Assembly (NCBI RefSeq): GCF_001897285.1
Contig: NZ_MKSM01000111.1
Coordinates: forward strand, 278 to 64,277
Direction: 5' to 3'
DNA length: 64,000 nt
From: Nitrobacter sp. 62-23
GTDB taxonomy: Bacteria > Pseudomonadota > Alphaproteobacteria > Rhizobiales > Xanthobacteraceae
Under the pieces are notes generated by a model that saw nothing but the letters and a program-made list of their open reading frames with translations, ran no database searches and was not told where the DNA came from. Position 1 is the first letter of the stretch. Each line of letters starts with the position of its first letter. The position numbers and the translations under genes are program-made. Shown here in pieces: positions 51,791 through 60,746 of the stretch.

Positions 51791-52573
51791 ATGACGACGC
51801 GGTTGTTTTGCACGTGCAATAATCTGCTCGCAGCAATGCTCTGCGGAATATGGTTCGGTGCCGCCGCGCCATCGCTCGCGGCCGGATGCCAGTTCGACAT
51901 CCAGGGTGAAGGCGTCGTAAGCGCCGTCGTCGACGCGCGGACGCTCCGCCTCGAAGATGACCGCGAGATCCGCCTCGCCGGCATTGAAGTCGTTGCGGGT
52001 AAGCCGGAGGATCGCGAATCCGCGCTGGCGGCGCTGATCGGCCGGCATGTGGTCCTGCGCGGCGAACGCGACGATCCGGATCGCTACGGCCGGCAATCCC
52101 TCTTCTTGTACCTCGAACCGTCCGCGAGTTCGGTCCAGAGCGATCTGCTGACCCGGGGCGAAGCGCTTATATCCGCCGATATCGTCGATAAAGCCTGCGC
52201 AACGGAACTGGCAACTGCCGAGGCCGCGGCGCGACAGGCCCGGCGCGGAGCCTGGGCGACTGACTCTATTGTCGAGACCGTTGAAGACCCGGCCGATATT
52301 TTGACCCGCGCCGGTCAATTCGCCGTCGTCGAGGGGAAAGTCGTGTCTGTCAGACAGGCGGGCGGAACAGTCTATGTCAACTTCGGCCGGCGCTGGACAC
52401 GAGACTTTGCTGCGACTATCCCAAAGCGCATGGTACCGGATCTGGAGGCAGCGGGCGTTACTCCGGCCTCTCTGAAAAATCGCCGCGTGCGTGTCCGCGG
52501 CTGGGTCGAACGCCGTGGCGGACCACGGATTAATGTGGTCCGGACCGGGCAGATCGAAGTGATCGGCGACTAG
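51791..52573 (+). CDS. Exported thermonuclease-family (SNase-like) protein
   Basis: A 260-residue secreted protein: signal peptide to about residue 31 (LLAAMLCGIWFGAAAPSLAA), an SNase fold (GVVSAVVDARTLRLEDDREI, RLAGIEV, DDPDRYGRQSLFLYL), and a C-terminal OB-like part (GKVVSVRQAGGTVYVNFGRR; RRVRVRGWVERR). Not all active-site residues are obvious, so nuclease activity is uncertain. ATG at 51791 is preferred to TTG 51785. Its TAG stop is the first triplet of a composite repeat. Confidence 0.85.
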   Translation: MTTRLFCTCNNLLAAMLCGIWFGAAAPSLAAGCQFDIQGEGVVSAVVDARTLRLEDDREIRLAGIEVVAGKPEDRESALAALIGRHVVLRGERDDPDRYGRQSLFLYLEPSASSVQSDLLTRGEALISADIVDKACATELATAEAAARQARRGAWATDSIVETVEDPADILTRAGQFAVVEGKVVSVRQAGGTVYVNFGRRWTRDFAATIPKRMVPDLEAAGVTPASLKNRRVRVRGWVERRGGPRINVVRTGQIEVIGD

Positions 52574-52676
52574 AGTCTTTCACCGTTTCACGGAAACGGT
52601 GAAAGACTCTAGGTTCTTGATCTGGCGCGTTTTCTCCACGCGAACCGGATTCCACTTCGCTGGAAAACGCTATAGT
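52571..52676 (-). repeat. Composite intergenic repeat, copy 3
   Basis: The hairpin has perfect 18-bp arms TAGAGTCTTTCACCGTTT (52571-52588) and AAACGGTGAAAGACTCTA (52594-52611) with loop CACGG, followed in reverse orientation by module 1 (GCGCGTTTTCTCCACGCGAA ... CGCTGGAAAACGCT). The first TAG is the stop codon of the thermonuclease-like gene. Confidence 0.87.
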
Positions 52677-52744
52677 GTGATGCTTCAGAAGTTCGCTTCA
52701 TTTCCCGGCAAGTCCGTAGCGAACTTCGGAATTGGGGCACTGGA
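52673..52744. repeat. Single-hairpin derivative of the twin-hairpin element (copy C)
   Basis: TAGTGTGATGCTTCAGAAGT and TCGCTT match the 5' arm of hairpin 1 of copy A, CAAGTCCGT matches its loop, and GCGAACTTCGGAATTGGGGC with ACTGG matches the 3' end of hairpin 2. The middle is missing, as if the two related 3' arms had recombined at CGAACTTC. Confidence 0.75.
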
Positions 52745-53146
52745 GCAGGATTCCGAAGGGCCTGCCTCGGATGTGATCCGGGGTCGAAACCGGTTTCGGA
52801 TAAGATCGTGCTCGATCCAAAAGACTAAGACTAGAGTCTGATTCAACGCAGTTGAACCAGCCTTTAGAGCGGGATGAGGAAAGCGTGGTACGGTTTTCGC
52901 CCGCATCCTGCTCCAGATATTGGAATTCGATCATGTTCATGATTTTTGATCGAACCGATCAAAAATCATCGTGGTCCGGTATTTGCTGTGTGGAAAACTC
53001 GCCTCGAGCGAACTTCTGAAACCTTGGCCGCGCGGAATGGTAGGATGCTGGCGGTTTTCGGATTCCGTCATTCGCAAAACGAGCCGACCGGGAAGACTTG
53101 CGAATGAAGACTTGCGAATGTTGAATCCCGACGGTCGGGCGGAGAT
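52745..53146. repeat. Mosaic of further intergenic palindromes
   Basis: This gene-free stretch holds several palindromes: GAGCGGGATGAGG ... CATCCTGCTC (52867-52915), a perfect 14-bp stem ATGATTTTTGATCG/CGATCAAAAATCAT with loop AAC (52939-52969), and an isolated arm AGCGAACTTCTGAA near 53007-53021 that matches hairpin 1 of the twin-hairpin element. Repeats seem to have inserted into or next to each other. Confidence 0.7.
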
Positions 53147-54649
53147 ATGACGACGATGGCGTGGAGCGCGGAACGGCGCGGGACGGGAACAGGCCGCCGC
53201 CTTTTGGCTGCGACTGCCGTACTGCTGTGCGCGGCGCTCGCGCTTGCCGGCTGCGGCGACGTGAGCCGGTTCCAGACCGCAGCCCCTCATCCCGCCAAGC
53301 CTGCAAAACCGGCGCGGATGGCAGCTCCGACTCCGGCAGCCGAACACGAGCATGAGCGCATCCTCGCCTCTTACGGCGGCGCCTACGACGATCCTCGGCT
53401 CGAAGCACTGATCAACAAGACGGTCGAGCGGCTGGTCGCGGCGTCCGAGCGCCCCGATCTCACCTACAAGGTCACGATCCTCAATTCGGGCGCGGTGAAC
53501 GCCTTCGCGCTGCCGACCGGCCAGCTTTACGTCACGCGCGGCCTGGTCGCGCTCGCCAACGACACCTCGGAACTGTCCTCGGTGCTGTCGCATGAAATGG
53601 CGCACGTTCTGGCCAAGCACGCGGCGATCCGCGAGGATCAGGCGCGGCAGGCCGCTCTCGTCAGCCACGTCGTCACCGAGATGGGCACCGACCCCGATCT
53701 GACGGCGCTGGCGCTCGCCAAGTCCAAGCTGACGCTGGCGAGCTTCTCGCGCGCCCAGGAATTCGAGGCCGACGGCATCGGCGTCGGGATTTCCGCGCGG
53801 GCCCATTTCGATCCCTATGGCGCCGCGCGCTTCCTGGCGGCGATGGAACGCAATGCGGCGCTCAAGGCCGGCAAGCCGTCGCTGGACCCGCGCTCGCAGG
53901 ACTTCCTGTCATCGCACCCCGCAACGCCGGAGCGGGTCGAGAACGCAAAGGCCAATGCGCGGCAATACAGCGCGCCCGCGCAAGGCGAGCGCGACAGCGA
54001 AACCTATCTCGACGCGATCGACAACATCGTCTACGGCGAGGATCCGAGCGAGGGATTCGTTCGCGGCCGGCGCTTCCTGCACCCCAAGCTCGGCTTTACC
54101 TTCCAGGCCCCGGAGGGTTTTTCGCTCGACAATACGGCCCAGGCAGTGATCGGGGTGCGCGAGGGCGGAAGCCAGGCGATGCGCTTCGACGTCGTCCGCG
54201 TGCCTGCCGAGCAAAAGCTCACCGAGTATCTCAACTCCGGCTGGATGGAAAACGTCGATAAAGGCTCGACCGAGGAACTGACCATCAACGGTTTTCCGGC
54301 CGCCTCGGCGGTCGCCAACGGCGAGCAGTGGCAGTTCCGGGTCTACGCCTTGCGCTTCGGCAGCGACGTCTACCGCTTTATCTTCGCAACCCGCCACAAG
54401 ACCACGGAGAGCGAGCGCAACGCCCGCGAGACAGTCGCCTCGTTCCGCCGCCTGACGCTGGATGAGATTCAGGCGGCGCGGCCGCTGCGGATCAAGGTCA
54501 TCACCGTGCAACCCGGCGATACCGTGGAATCGCTGTCGCATCGCATGGCGGACGTCGATCATCCCGCGGAGCGTTTCCGCGTGCTCAACGGTCTCGATCC
54601 GCATGCGCAGGTCAAGGTGCGCAGCCGGGTCAAGATCGTGGTGGATTGA
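53147..54649 (+). CDS. M48-family metalloprotease lipoprotein
   Basis: A 500-residue exported protease. The signal ends in a lipobox LALAGC (Cys36). The M48 domain has HEMAHVLAKH (149-158) with the zinc-binding HExxH, and the third ligand in FEADGIGVG (near 207). The C-terminal part (about 300-500) contains a helical/beta region and a LysM-like end (VQPGDTVESLSHRMADVDHP ... VKIVVD). It resembles BepA/YfgC-type envelope quality-control proteases, acting in the periplasm. Length and motifs look intact. Confidence 0.93.
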   Translation: MTTMAWSAERRGTGTGRRLLAATAVLLCAALALAGCGDVSRFQTAAPHPAKPAKPARMAAPTPAAEHEHERILASYGGAYDDPRLEALINKTVERLVAASERPDLTYKVTILNSGAVNAFALPTGQLYVTRGLVALANDTSELSSVLSHEMAHVLAKHAAIREDQARQAALVSHVVTEMGTDPDLTALALAKSKLTLASFSRAQEFEADGIGVGISARAHFDPYGAARFLAAMERNAALKAGKPSLDPRSQDFLSSHPATPERVENAKANARQYSAPAQGERDSETYLDAIDNIVYGEDPSEGFVRGRRFLHPKLGFTFQAPEGFSLDNTAQAVIGVREGGSQAMRFDVVRVPAEQKLTEYLNSGWMENVDKGSTEELTINGFPAASAVANGEQWQFRVYALRFGSDVYRFIFATRHKTTESERNARETVASFRRLTLDEIQAARPLRIKVITVQPGDTVESLSHRMADVDHPAERFRVLNGLDPHAQVKVRSRVKIVVD

Positions 54650-54937
54650 TCCGCGCCGTCACGCATTCAAGGACAGTCCCCGGACGAAATCGCAAGGAAA
54701 CGCCGCTTCACCTCTCCGCATGCGGTGGGTCGAAGTCGCGCGGGTGGGGACTCATTTGTCGACCTGTAGCGTTTTCGAGCGAGATGGAGACCGGCTCGCG
54801 TCAAGAAAACGCGTCAAAATAAAACTATGGGAGCCTCGCTTCTGATTCCGTCAGAAACGAATGGGCTCTGTTCCTCCCACCTCTTTCCGACAAGGGAGAA
54901 GGAACTCGCATCGCTTCGACGAAGAACCTTCCAAACA
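54650..54937. other. Intergenic region with a composite repeat
   Basis: Apart from composite repeat copy 4 (54767-54870) nothing is recognised here. Confidence 0.5.
54767..54870 (+). repeat. Composite intergenic repeat, copy 4
   Basis: Module 1 reads AGCGTTTTCGAGCGAGATGG, AGACCGGCTCGCGTCAAGAA, AACGCGTCA. The second module is an imperfect hairpin (GAGCC...TTCTGA, loop TTCCG, TCAGAA...GGGCTC). This copy is not attached to a stop codon. Confidence 0.8.
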
Positions 54938-54963
54938 AAAACCCGGCCACTCGGCCGGGTTTT
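54938..54963 (-). terminator. Intrinsic terminator of the CarD-like gene
   Basis: AAAACCCGGCC (54938-54948), loop ACTC, GGCCGGGTTTT (54953-54963). On the minus strand it is followed by TTTTTGTTT and lies 26 bp after the stop of the CarD-like gene. Confidence 0.85.
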
Positions 54964-54988
54964 CTTGTCCTTTGCAGTCGAAAGCCGG

Positions 54989-55819
54989 TTATGCAGCTTC
55001 GTCGGCGACCGCCGCGTCATCACCATCGGCGTCGGCGTCAATGTCGCCATCGGTCTCGGCGTCGGCCTCCGCCTTGGCGCCGCGGCGCGGGCTCCTGGCG
55101 AGTTGTCCCTCGATTTCCTTGACCGCCTCGGTTTCCGTCACATGCTGGACGACGGCGATCTCGCGCGACAGGCGATCGAGCGCGGCCTCATAGAGCTGAC
55201 GTTCGCTGTAGGATTGCTCGGGCTGCGATTCCGAACGATAGAGATCGCGCACCACCTCGGCGATGGCGACGATGTCTCCCGAATTGATCTTGGCTTCATA
55301 TTCCTGCGCGCGGCGCGACCACATGGTGCGCTTGATCCGCGCGCGGCCCTTCAGCGTTTCAAGCGCCCGCTTGACCAGAGCAGGCTCCGACAGCTTGCGC
55401 ATCCCGACATTGGCGATCTTCGCGGTCGGGACCCGCAACGTCATCTTGTCCTTCATGAAATTGATGACGAACAGTTCGAGCCTGGCGCCCGCGATCTCCT
55501 GCTCCTCAATCGCCAGAATCTGACCGACGCCATGGGCCGGATAGACCACGAACTCGTTGGTCTTGAATCCCTGACGCTGGGTCAGAACCTTCTTCGGCTC
55601 CTCGACCCGGAGTACGCCGGCCTTGGCGGGAGATTTCGCGGCGGTCTTGCCGGTCACCGCCGTTTTCGCAGCGGACTTTGCAACCGGCTTGACGGTTCTG
55701 GACGCGACCTTGGAGGACGATGCAGCCTTCAATGCGGCCGTCTTCATGCCGGCAGTTTTCGAAGCAGCGGTTTTCGAAGCAACAGTTTTGGCGGCCACTT
55801 TGGCGGTCTTGCTTGGCAT
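54989..55819 (-). CDS. CarD-family transcriptional regulator with basic N-terminal repeats
   Basis: CarD proteins bind RNA polymerase beta through a Tudor-like domain and stabilise promoter complexes, mainly at rRNA genes. The core starts near residue 85 of this form (TNEFVVYPAHGVGQILAIEE, LFVINFMKDKMTLRVP, MRKLSEP) with the C-terminal helical DNA-binding part (KINSGDIVAIAEVVRDLYR, SYSERQLYEAALDRLSREIA). It is preceded by Lys/Ala/Thr repeats (KTAASKTAGMKTAALKAA) and ends in an acidic tail. ATG at 55819 is chosen; the frame extends to GTG 55984 with another 55 basic residues. Confidence 0.93.
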   Translation of the reverse strand: MPSKTAKVAAKTVASKTAASKTAGMKTAALKAASSSKVASRTVKPVAKSAAKTAVTGKTAAKSPAKAGVLRVEEPKKVLTQRQGFKTNEFVVYPAHGVGQILAIEEQEIAGARLELFVINFMKDKMTLRVPTAKIANVGMRKLSEPALVKRALETLKGRARIKRTMWSRRAQEYEAKINSGDIVAIAEVVRDLYRSESQPEQSYSERQLYEAALDRLSREIAVVQHVTETEAVKEIEGQLARSPRRGAKAEADAETDGDIDADADGDDAAVADEAA

Positions 55820-56232
55820 CTCATCTCTTTTATGTCTTGAGGGTTTTCCGGCCGAGCCCTTGGCTGCCGTTCGGGTAGCAGCCGTCCGGGCGCTCGTGCC
55901 AGCGGTCCGGGCACGAACCCGTGTCGCTCCGCGACGAGCCGCGGATGTCCTGGAAGTCTTCTTTTTAGGCGGTTTCTGTGACACAGCCTGCCGCGTGGAA
56001 ACGCCACGCCCTGTTCGATGTTTTCACGGAAGCCCGTCAGGGCCGTAAGCAGGTAAAACGCAGTCCAGCTCCGAAAACACCATTAGTATAGCGCATTTTC
56101 CGCGAAAATCAATGATTTAAACCCAAGGAGACGGATCAGGACCGCTTTCGGTGATCCCGCCCGCAAACAAGGTTAAAGCCGGCACGCCCCCAGCCCCGAG
56201 TTGCAGTAAAAACTGCCGTCCCTAAACCAAGT

Positions 56233-56571
56233 TCAGTCTCCGGAACCCGGAGCAGGAGAAAAATACTTCTCGAATTTACCTTCCACACCCTCGAACTCCT
56301 TGGCGTCCGGCGGGGCGTCCTTCTTTTGCGTGATGTTGGGCCAGCTTCTGGCGTACTCCGCGTTCAACTCAAGCCACTTCTCCAGTCCCGGCTCGGAGTC
56401 AGGCTTGATGGCCTCAGCCGGACATTCCGGTTCGCAGACACCGCAATCGATGCACTCATCGGGATGAATGACGAGCATGTTCTCGCCTTCGTAGAAGCAG
56501 TCGACAGGGCAAACTTCAACGCAGTCGGTGTATTTGCATTTAATGCAGGCATCGTTGACGACGTAAGTCAT
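56233..56571 (-). CDS. fdxA: 7Fe ferredoxin FdxA
   Basis: A 112-residue ferredoxin with one 3Fe-4S and one 4Fe-4S centre: [18 protein letters not shown] and [15 protein letters not shown] provide the cysteines. The C-terminal helix ([19 protein letters not shown]) and the [12 protein letters not shown] end are typical of the alphaproteobacterial FdxA. It carries low-potential electrons to unknown partners. It lies between the CarD-like gene and the S4 gene, an order common in Rhizobiales. Confidence 0.96.
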   Translation of the reverse strand: MTYVVNDACIKCKYTDCVEVCPVDCFYEGENMLVIHPDECIDCGVCEPECPAEAIKPDSEPGLEKWLELNAEYARSWPNITQKKDAPPDAKEFEGVEGKFEKYFSPAPGSGD

Positions 56572-56658
56572 CCAGGGCTCCGGAAGGGTCAGATTTGCAG
56601 GCTGGGGTACCGCAGGAACAGCGCTGCCGCAAGCCGTGGAGACGCGCTATATGCGCGG

Positions 56659-56946
56659 TCAGCTTCTTCTGTCGGCGACATCAGACACCTCGTCATAAAG
56701 CGCTCTGGCGGCAGTCGCATTGCCGCGCCGTTCCGCAAATCCGGCGACCCTGAGAATGCGGACGCCGCGGTCCAGCCCGACCGTGAGCACGTCACCGACC
56801 TTGAGGAAATGCCCCGGCGATTTCTCGCGCGCGCCGTTGACGCGAACATGGCCGGCCTCGATCAGCGTCGCCGCATCGGTCCGGCTCCTGACCACCCGCG
56901 CATGCCACAACCATTTGTCGAGACGCTGACGCTCCGGGACTGCCAA
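56659..56946 (-). CDS. S4-domain RNA-binding protein (HslR/Hsp15-like)
   Basis: A 95-residue S4 protein: RQRLDKWLWHARVVRSRTDA, IEAGHVRVNGAREKSP, HFLKVGDVLTVGLDRG. HslR binds 50S subunits with stalled nascent chains. The open frame begins with TTG at 56946 and no better start is in range. It lies 39 bp after the end of the helicase gene on the same strand and is probably cotranscribed. Confidence 0.88.
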   Translation of the reverse strand: MAVPERQRLDKWLWHARVVRSRTDAATLIEAGHVRVNGAREKSPGHFLKVGDVLTVGLDRGVRILRVAGFAERRGNATAARALYDEVSDVADRRS

Positions 56947-56985
56947 ATAGCTTCACACTTATCGTGTTTTAGACTGTTCGCCCGC

Positions 56986-59900
56986 TCAATCCTTGCGGCC
57001 GGAAAGCTGCTCCTTGAGCGCGGCCAGTTTCGCAAACGGCGAGTTCGGGTCCAGCGCGCGCTCGCGCTCGCGCGGCGCGCTGCTGGCGTAGGGGCGGTGC
57101 GACGGTCCGGCGTCGGGGCGTCCCTCGCGGCCGCCGCCCTTGCGCGAGCCCTTAAACCGGCCCTTGTCCTGATCCCTGTCTCTGTCACGATCCCGGCCCT
57201 TGCCCTGGAAGCGCTCCCGCGGCGGACGTCCCTTGCCCTCGCGCGGCTCCCGGCCGGGCGCGCGCTCGCCCCCGGCGGACCCGGCTTCGGCTGGCGCATC
57301 GGCGGATCGCCTGTGGCGTCCTCGCCCATGCCGCTCGCGTCCCTGCGCTGCCTCGCCCGCTTCGCCATCCGCGCCCGCAGGTTGTTGCGCGCCATCCTGC
57401 CCCGCCTGATGCCGGCGATGGCGGTTGCGATCGTGGCGCGGACGCCGGTCGGCAGGACGGCCGCCGGGCCGCCAGACCTCGACCATCGCGGGCTCGACGT
57501 CACTCGCGGCGACATCCGCAGCATTCGCGGCGGATGTCTCGCCTTCCGGCGCGCTCGCCGCATCGACGGTCCCCGATTCGGCCTGCGCGGCATCGGTTGC
57601 TGTCGGTTCAGGAGCATCGGAAACTGGTGAGACCGCGACGTCGGACGACACCGCCGCCGGCGTCTCCTCGGCCGCACCCGCGGCTTCGGGCACCGCAGCG
57701 GTCCCGTCGGACAAATCCGCATCCGCCATCGGCGCCGGCTCCACAACCGATCCGACGTCCAGGGTGCCCGCGCTGTCCGCAGATTCCTGCCCTTCGGGCA
57801 CGGCGTCCGGCGCAGCCGATTCCTCCGATGCGCTCTCCGAGACTTCGGCCGACGCCGCCTCCGCGCCCTCGGTCGCCGGCGTGGGCTCTGTAACGAGTGG
57901 AGGCGTAACGGGTGGAGGCGCCGGACACCGCTCCATGCGATAGCCCAGCGCGCGCAGGATGGAGGCGAATTCCTCGCCGGCGGTTCCGACGAGCGACGTC
58001 ATCGCCTGGGTCACGACGAAGCCGCGGCCGTCGAATGCGCCGGCCGGCATCATGCCGAGCGCGCCTTTCCGCCACGCCAGCGCCGGCCGGATCAGGTCGG
58101 CCAGCCGTTCGAGGATATCGACCCGGACCACCCGCTCGCCACATTGCCGATAGCCGAGGGCACGATAGGCGTCCTGACCGAGCAGCTTGTCGGCCGGAAA
58201 CGAGGTGCGGCCGCTGGCAGCCAGATGCTGCGCGCTCGACAGCGCCGACAGATCGACATTGTCCTGCTTCTGCGCCCACAACAGCGAGGCCAGCGCACGC
58301 GCGGCCGGTTTGAGGAGCGCCGGGAAATAGATGTGATAGGCGCCGAAGCGCACGCCGTACTTGCGCAACGACGCGCGCGACGGCTGATCGAGATCTTTCA
58401 TCTCGGTGGCTATCTTCGACCGCTCCAGCACGCCGAGCGCCTCGATCAACTGGAACGCGATGCCGCGCGCGATGCCGGTGACATCCTCGGCCTTGGTCAG
58501 TTCGAACAGCGGTCCCAGCAATTTCTCGACGTGGGTCTTCAGCCACAGATCGAGCCGGGCCTGCACGGCATCGCGCGGCGCACCGGTCAGCCGCTCGTCG
58601 GAAATGATCCGGATCCGCGGCCGCAGCACATCATCGGCGGCGACCAGCCGCGCCACGGCGTCGCCGGTCCAGCGGATGGTGCCGTCCGAGGTCAGCACGA
58701 ACTGATCGTCCGGCGCGGCGGAGAGCTTTTCTGCGCGCGCTTCGATTTCGCCGGCCAAAGCCTTTTGGGCGATCGCCTGCAACGCCTTGGCTTCCGAGCC
58801 GGCTTCAGTCGCATCAGGCGCGAACGTAAAGCCGTCGAGACGGCCAATGACATGGCCCTCTACGATCACCTCGCCGGTCTTGCCGATTTCCGTTTCCAAC
58901 ATCGTGTTTTCCCGCAGGCGGCGCATCAATACACTGGTCCGGCGATCAACGAAACGCTCAGTGAGCCTTTGGTGCAGCGCATCAGACAATTTATTTTCGA
59001 CCTCGCGCGAAATTCCCTGCCAGTGGTCGGGGTCGGCGAGCCAGTCCGGCCGATTGGCGACGAAGGTCCAGGTCCGGATTTGCGCAATCCGCCCCGACAA
59101 GGTGTCGATATCGCCGTCGGTGCGATCGGCCTGCGCGACCTGAGCGGCGAACCAGTCGTCAGGAACGCGGCCCTTGCGCATCAGGAAGCCGAACAACGTC
59201 GTCACCAGTTCGGCATGGGCGGCCGGCGCGATCTTGCGGTAGTCCGGAATCTGGCAGGCGTCCCACAGTCTCTCCACCGCCGCCGCGCCTTGCGCCATCG
59301 CGCGCACCTCGACATCGCGCGCGGCGTGGTCGAGCACGCGCAGATCCTCCGCGATCGGCGCGCGGGTGAGCGCCTCGTGCGACGGCGTCAGCACCAGCGA
59401 CACCTGCAAGGCGCCGAGCGAGGAAAAATCCAGATCGGAATTGCGCCACTGCAGCGTCCTGACGGCCTCGAAAGTATGGTTTTGCAACGCATTGACGAGT
59501 TCGGGCTCGAACGGCGCGCAGCGTCCGGTGGTGCCGAAGGTGCCGTTGCGCGTGGCGCGGCCGGCGCGGCCGGCGATCTGGGCGAACTCCGCGGGATTCA
59601 GCCTGCGAAACTGGTAGCCGTCATATTTTCTGTCGGAAGCGAAGGCGACGTGATCGACATCGAGATTGAGGCCCATGCCGACCGCATCGGTGGCGACGAG
59701 ATAGTCCACGTCGCCGGATTGAAACATCGCGACCTGCGCGTTGCGGGTGCGCGGGCTGAGCGATCCCAGCACCACCGCCGCGCCGCCGTGCTGGCGGCGG
59801 ATCAGTTCGGCGATGGCGTAGACCTCGTCGGCCGAGAAGGCGACGATGGCGGTGCGGCGCGGCTGCCGGGTGATCTTGCGGTCTCCGGCGAACTCGAGCT

Positions 59901-60387
59901 GCGACAGCCGCGGGCGGGTGATGATGTTCGCGCCGGGCAGAAGCCGCTCGATGATCGGACGCATGGTGGCGGCCCCGAGCAGCAGCGTCTCGTCGCGGCC
60001 ACGTCGGTGCAGAATGCGGTCGGTGAACACATGGCCGCGCTCCAGATCGGCGGCAATCTGGATTTCATCGACGGCGAGAAAAGACACATCGAGGTCGCGC
60101 GGCATCGCTTCCACGGTCGAGACCCAGAAGCGCGGCTTCGACGGCTTGATCTTCTCCTCGCCGGTGATCAGCGCGACCGAATCCGCTCCCGCGCGGTCAG
60201 CGATCTTGTTGTAGACCTCGCGGGCGAGCAACCGCAGCGGCAGGCCGATGATTCCGGAGGAATGCGCCAGCATCCGCTCGATCGCGAGATGCGTCTTGCC
60301 GGTATTGGTCGGACCGAGCACCGCCGTCACGCCGGCGCCGGGCGCGCGGTCACTGCCTGGCGACGATATCGAAGATAAAGAGACCAT
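56986..60387 (-). CDS. SUV3/DEAD-like RNA helicase with long low-complexity C terminus
   Basis: A 1133-residue protein. The helicase core has Walker A AVLGPTNTGKTHLA (about 22-35), a DEIQ Walker B (FLAVDEIQIAAD), motif ATDAVGMGLNLD, and QIAGRAGRATRNGTFG, as in the SUV3-like group. A middle part (about 450-830) follows. The last 290 residues are first Ala/Glu/Ser/Pro-rich (ASAEVSESASEESAAPDAVP) and then Arg/Gly-rich (RPADRRPRHDRNRHRRH; KGRDRDRDRDQDKGRFKG), resembling RNA-binding tails. It is expected to unwind RNA. It heads the S4-fdxA neighbourhood. Confidence 0.92.
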   Translation of the reverse strand: MVSLSSISSPGSDRAPGAGVTAVLGPTNTGKTHLAIERMLAHSSGIIGLPLRLLAREVYNKIADRAGADSVALITGEEKIKPSKPRFWVSTVEAMPRDLDVSFLAVDEIQIAADLERGHVFTDRILHRRGRDETLLLGAATMRPIIERLLPGANIITRPRLSQLEFAGDRKITRQPRRTAIVAFSADEVYAIAELIRRQHGGAAVVLGSLSPRTRNAQVAMFQSGDVDYLVATDAVGMGLNLDVDHVAFASDRKYDGYQFRRLNPAEFAQIAGRAGRATRNGTFGTTGRCAPFEPELVNALQNHTFEAVRTLQWRNSDLDFSSLGALQVSLVLTPSHEALTRAPIAEDLRVLDHAARDVEVRAMAQGAAAVERLWDACQIPDYRKIAPAAHAELVTTLFGFLMRKGRVPDDWFAAQVAQADRTDGDIDTLSGRIAQIRTWTFVANRPDWLADPDHWQGISREVENKLSDALHQRLTERFVDRRTSVLMRRLRENTMLETEIGKTGEVIVEGHVIGRLDGFTFAPDATEAGSEAKALQAIAQKALAGEIEARAEKLSAAPDDQFVLTSDGTIRWTGDAVARLVAADDVLRPRIRIISDERLTGAPRDAVQARLDLWLKTHVEKLLGPLFELTKAEDVTGIARGIAFQLIEALGVLERSKIATEMKDLDQPSRASLRKYGVRFGAYHIYFPALLKPAARALASLLWAQKQDNVDLSALSSAQHLAASGRTSFPADKLLGQDAYRALGYRQCGERVVRVDILERLADLIRPALAWRKGALGMMPAGAFDGRGFVVTQAMTSLVGTAGEEFASILRALGYRMERCPAPPPVTPPLVTEPTPATEGAEAASAEVSESASEESAAPDAVPEGQESADSAGTLDVGSVVEPAPMADADLSDGTAAVPEAAGAAEETPAAVSSDVAVSPVSDAPEPTATDAAQAESGTVDAASAPEGETSAANAADVAASDVEPAMVEVWRPGGRPADRRPRHDRNRHRRHQAGQDGAQQPAGADGEAGEAAQGRERHGRGRHRRSADAPAEAGSAGGERAPGREPREGKGRPPRERFQGKGRDRDRDRDQDKGRFKGSRKGGGREGRPDAGPSHRPYASSAPRERERALDPNSPFAKLAALKEQLSGRKD

Positions 60388-60746
60388 GTTTTCCGAGAGT
60401 TTTCGCAGCGTTGGTGGAGCGGAGTCGGACCGCCGGGATCAAAGGTGTTTCACAATGCGACGCCTGCAGGACTACGGCTTAAGCTTTGGAACGAGTCCGG
60501 AACGAAACGCGCCCGAATCGCTGACTCCAAGCCTCTCCGGCTTCGTTCACCGCAACATCTCGCGCTTGATCGACATACCGCAACTAGATCAAGTTCTACA
60601 GTCGTCAACAAGAGCGGTTATGCCTCCCAAATCGTGAATCCGTAAGCGCAGGAATTCCGCAGCCGGAGTCAACAGGATTCCGTAGTGGCAAACTCAAGGC
60701 AGCGCATGACGGCCAAGCATCGGGCCTGACCTTCGCGGCTCGACGT
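60388..60746. other. Intergenic region before the helicase gene
   Basis: No gene is recognised in this 359-bp gap. Plus-strand open frames here show no family pattern. It should hold the helicase promoter (minus strand). Confidence 0.5.

Noticed and set aside
56326-57630. A 434-codon plus frame across the ferredoxin, S4 and helicase ends
   Set aside because: It crosses three well-supported minus-strand genes and is Arg/Ala-rich without any motif.
58144-60378. A 744-codon open frame on the plus strand
   Set aside because: It lies wholly opposite the SUV3-like helicase gene, shows no family motif and is explained by high G+C codon use on the other strand.
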